Source: JAKAWQ01 sp035503055 (lineage in GTDB: Bacteria; Pseudomonadota; Alphaproteobacteria; Acetobacterales; Acetobacteraceae). From it: a DNA stretch of 6,512 nt. The DNA lies in assembly GCA_035503055.1 (NCBI GenBank), contig DATJTV010000021.1, positions 1 to 6,512 on the forward strand. Direction: 5' to 3'. Shown here piece after piece: positions 6,207 to 6,512 of the stretch. The notes beneath the pieces are model-generated. The model saw only the letters and a program-made list of their open reading frames with translations, did no database searches and was not told where the DNA came from. Every line of letters starts with the position of its first letter. Position 1 is the stretch's first letter. The translations under genes were made by a program, and so were the position numbers.

Positions 6207-6376
6207 AGGCCGCCCGCGGCGCCGCGGTCGCCCTCCTGATCATGGCCGCGATGCTCGCCGGCTGCAGCCGGGGCCCCACGGCCTCGGCTCCATCCGCGCA
6301 GAGCGCGGCACCGGGCTCCTTCGCGGTCCATATGAATGGCACGATGACGACCGAAGCGGGCACCGCCCATCCCTAG
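6203..6376 (+). CDS. small predicted lipoprotein, possibly cut at its 3' end
   Basis: GTG 6203 overlaps the kinase stop codon (GTGA). GGAG at 6191-6194 stands 8 nt upstream, which fixes this start although the frame is open further up. The 57-aa product has a short basic N-terminus, a hydrophobic stretch (6-20) and a lipobox LAGC with Cys21, so it should be lipid-anchored. After this come only about 36 mature residues, Ser/Ala/Pro-rich, ending MNGTMTTEAGTAHP. No family recognised. The TAG stop (6374-6376) is the first triplet of a sequence that looks like an insertion sequence end, so the natural C-terminus may be missing. Coupled translation suggests it works with the kinase, perhaps in the envelope. 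Confidence 0.65.
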   Translation: MKAARGAAVALLIMAAMLAGCSRGPTASAPSAQSAAPGSFAVHMNGTMTTEAGTAHP

Positions 6377-6512
6377 CAGGCTGCTGAAAAAGTCGGACGG
6401 AGTGGCAACGAATGACCAAAAAGAATCGCCTACGGCTGCCACGCGAATCAATCCTGCGCGGCACGCGCCAATCGCGAATTAATGCTGCGCCGCGAGCGGC
6501 CGAAAAGAGTTT
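6374..6512. mobile_element. probable insertion sequence terminus, continuing beyond the window
   Basis: From 6374 the sequence reads TAGCAGGCTGCTGAAAAAGT, with an internal AGCAG-G-CTGCT palindrome. Ends of the form GGCTGCTGAAAAAGTC are a recurrent terminal inverted repeat of bacterial insertion sequences; I recall them from transposase families such as IS1182/IS5 but cannot search. Base composition falls after this point (AT-richer stretches near 6386-6440 and 6470-6512) and no frame of convincing codon use is present, consistent with the untranslated margin of an element. No transposase is visible because the window ends. Confidence 0.5.

Noticed and set aside
1..6512. CRISPR array, tRNA, rRNA, toxin-antitoxin or defence genes
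   Set aside because: No regularly spaced direct repeats, cloverleaf or recognisable family of this kind was seen on either strand.

Overview
The window is GC-rich DNA that reads like a chromosomal segment of an alphaproteobacterium, possibly of the Acetobacteraceae/Rhodospirillales. The basis is the strong codon bias, the dense ATGA/GTGA-type gene overlaps, the short palindromic intergenic repeats and the DUF6502/DUF5666 gene pair. I could not test the taxonomy.

Layout from left to right. At 1-153 is the 3' end of an unrecognised + strand gene. At 154-429 is a non-coding convergence zone with three back-to-back hairpins (164-229) and a separate 42-nt palindrome (391-432). From 5450 down to 430 everything lies on the minus strand, in transcription order: a DUF6502 protein with a helix-turn-helix-like region (5450-4575); a DUF5666 lipoprotein with a GTG start (4572-3571); then, after 59 bases, a tightly packed acyl-CoA cluster of a small acyl-CoA dehydrogenase-like subunit (3511-2453), a crotonase-fold protein (2460-1681) and a large acyl-CoA dehydrogenase subunit (1678-527). 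A 25-codon reading frame (507-430) follows and ends in the palindrome. Divergently, on the + strand, are a small histidine kinase with no sensor domain (5529-6206) and an overlapping 57-aa lipoprotein gene (6203-6376). The lipoprotein stop codon coincides with what looks like the terminus of an insertion sequence that runs off the right edge.

The two dehydrogenase genes probably make one heteromeric enzyme. The large subunit carries a glutamate at the isovaleryl-/long-chain-type catalytic position, while the small subunit lacks a glutamate at both known catalytic positions. The crotonase between them lacks both hydratase glutamates and keeps an aspartate at the PaaG-like isomerase position. 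The cluster therefore looks like a dedicated beta-oxidation module for an unusual acyl-CoA rather than a housekeeping fatty-acid set.

The 78-bp gap between the DUF6502 gene and the kinase gene holds a perfect 6-bp-arm inverted repeat. It lies inside the spacer of a plausible sigma70-type promoter reading toward the kinase, and is a good candidate operator, perhaps for the DUF6502 protein. I see no CRISPR array, tRNA, rRNA or recognisable defence system. The more unusual observations are the asymmetric dehydrogenase pair, the operator in the divergent promoter, and the two places where mobile or repeat DNA meets a small reading frame.
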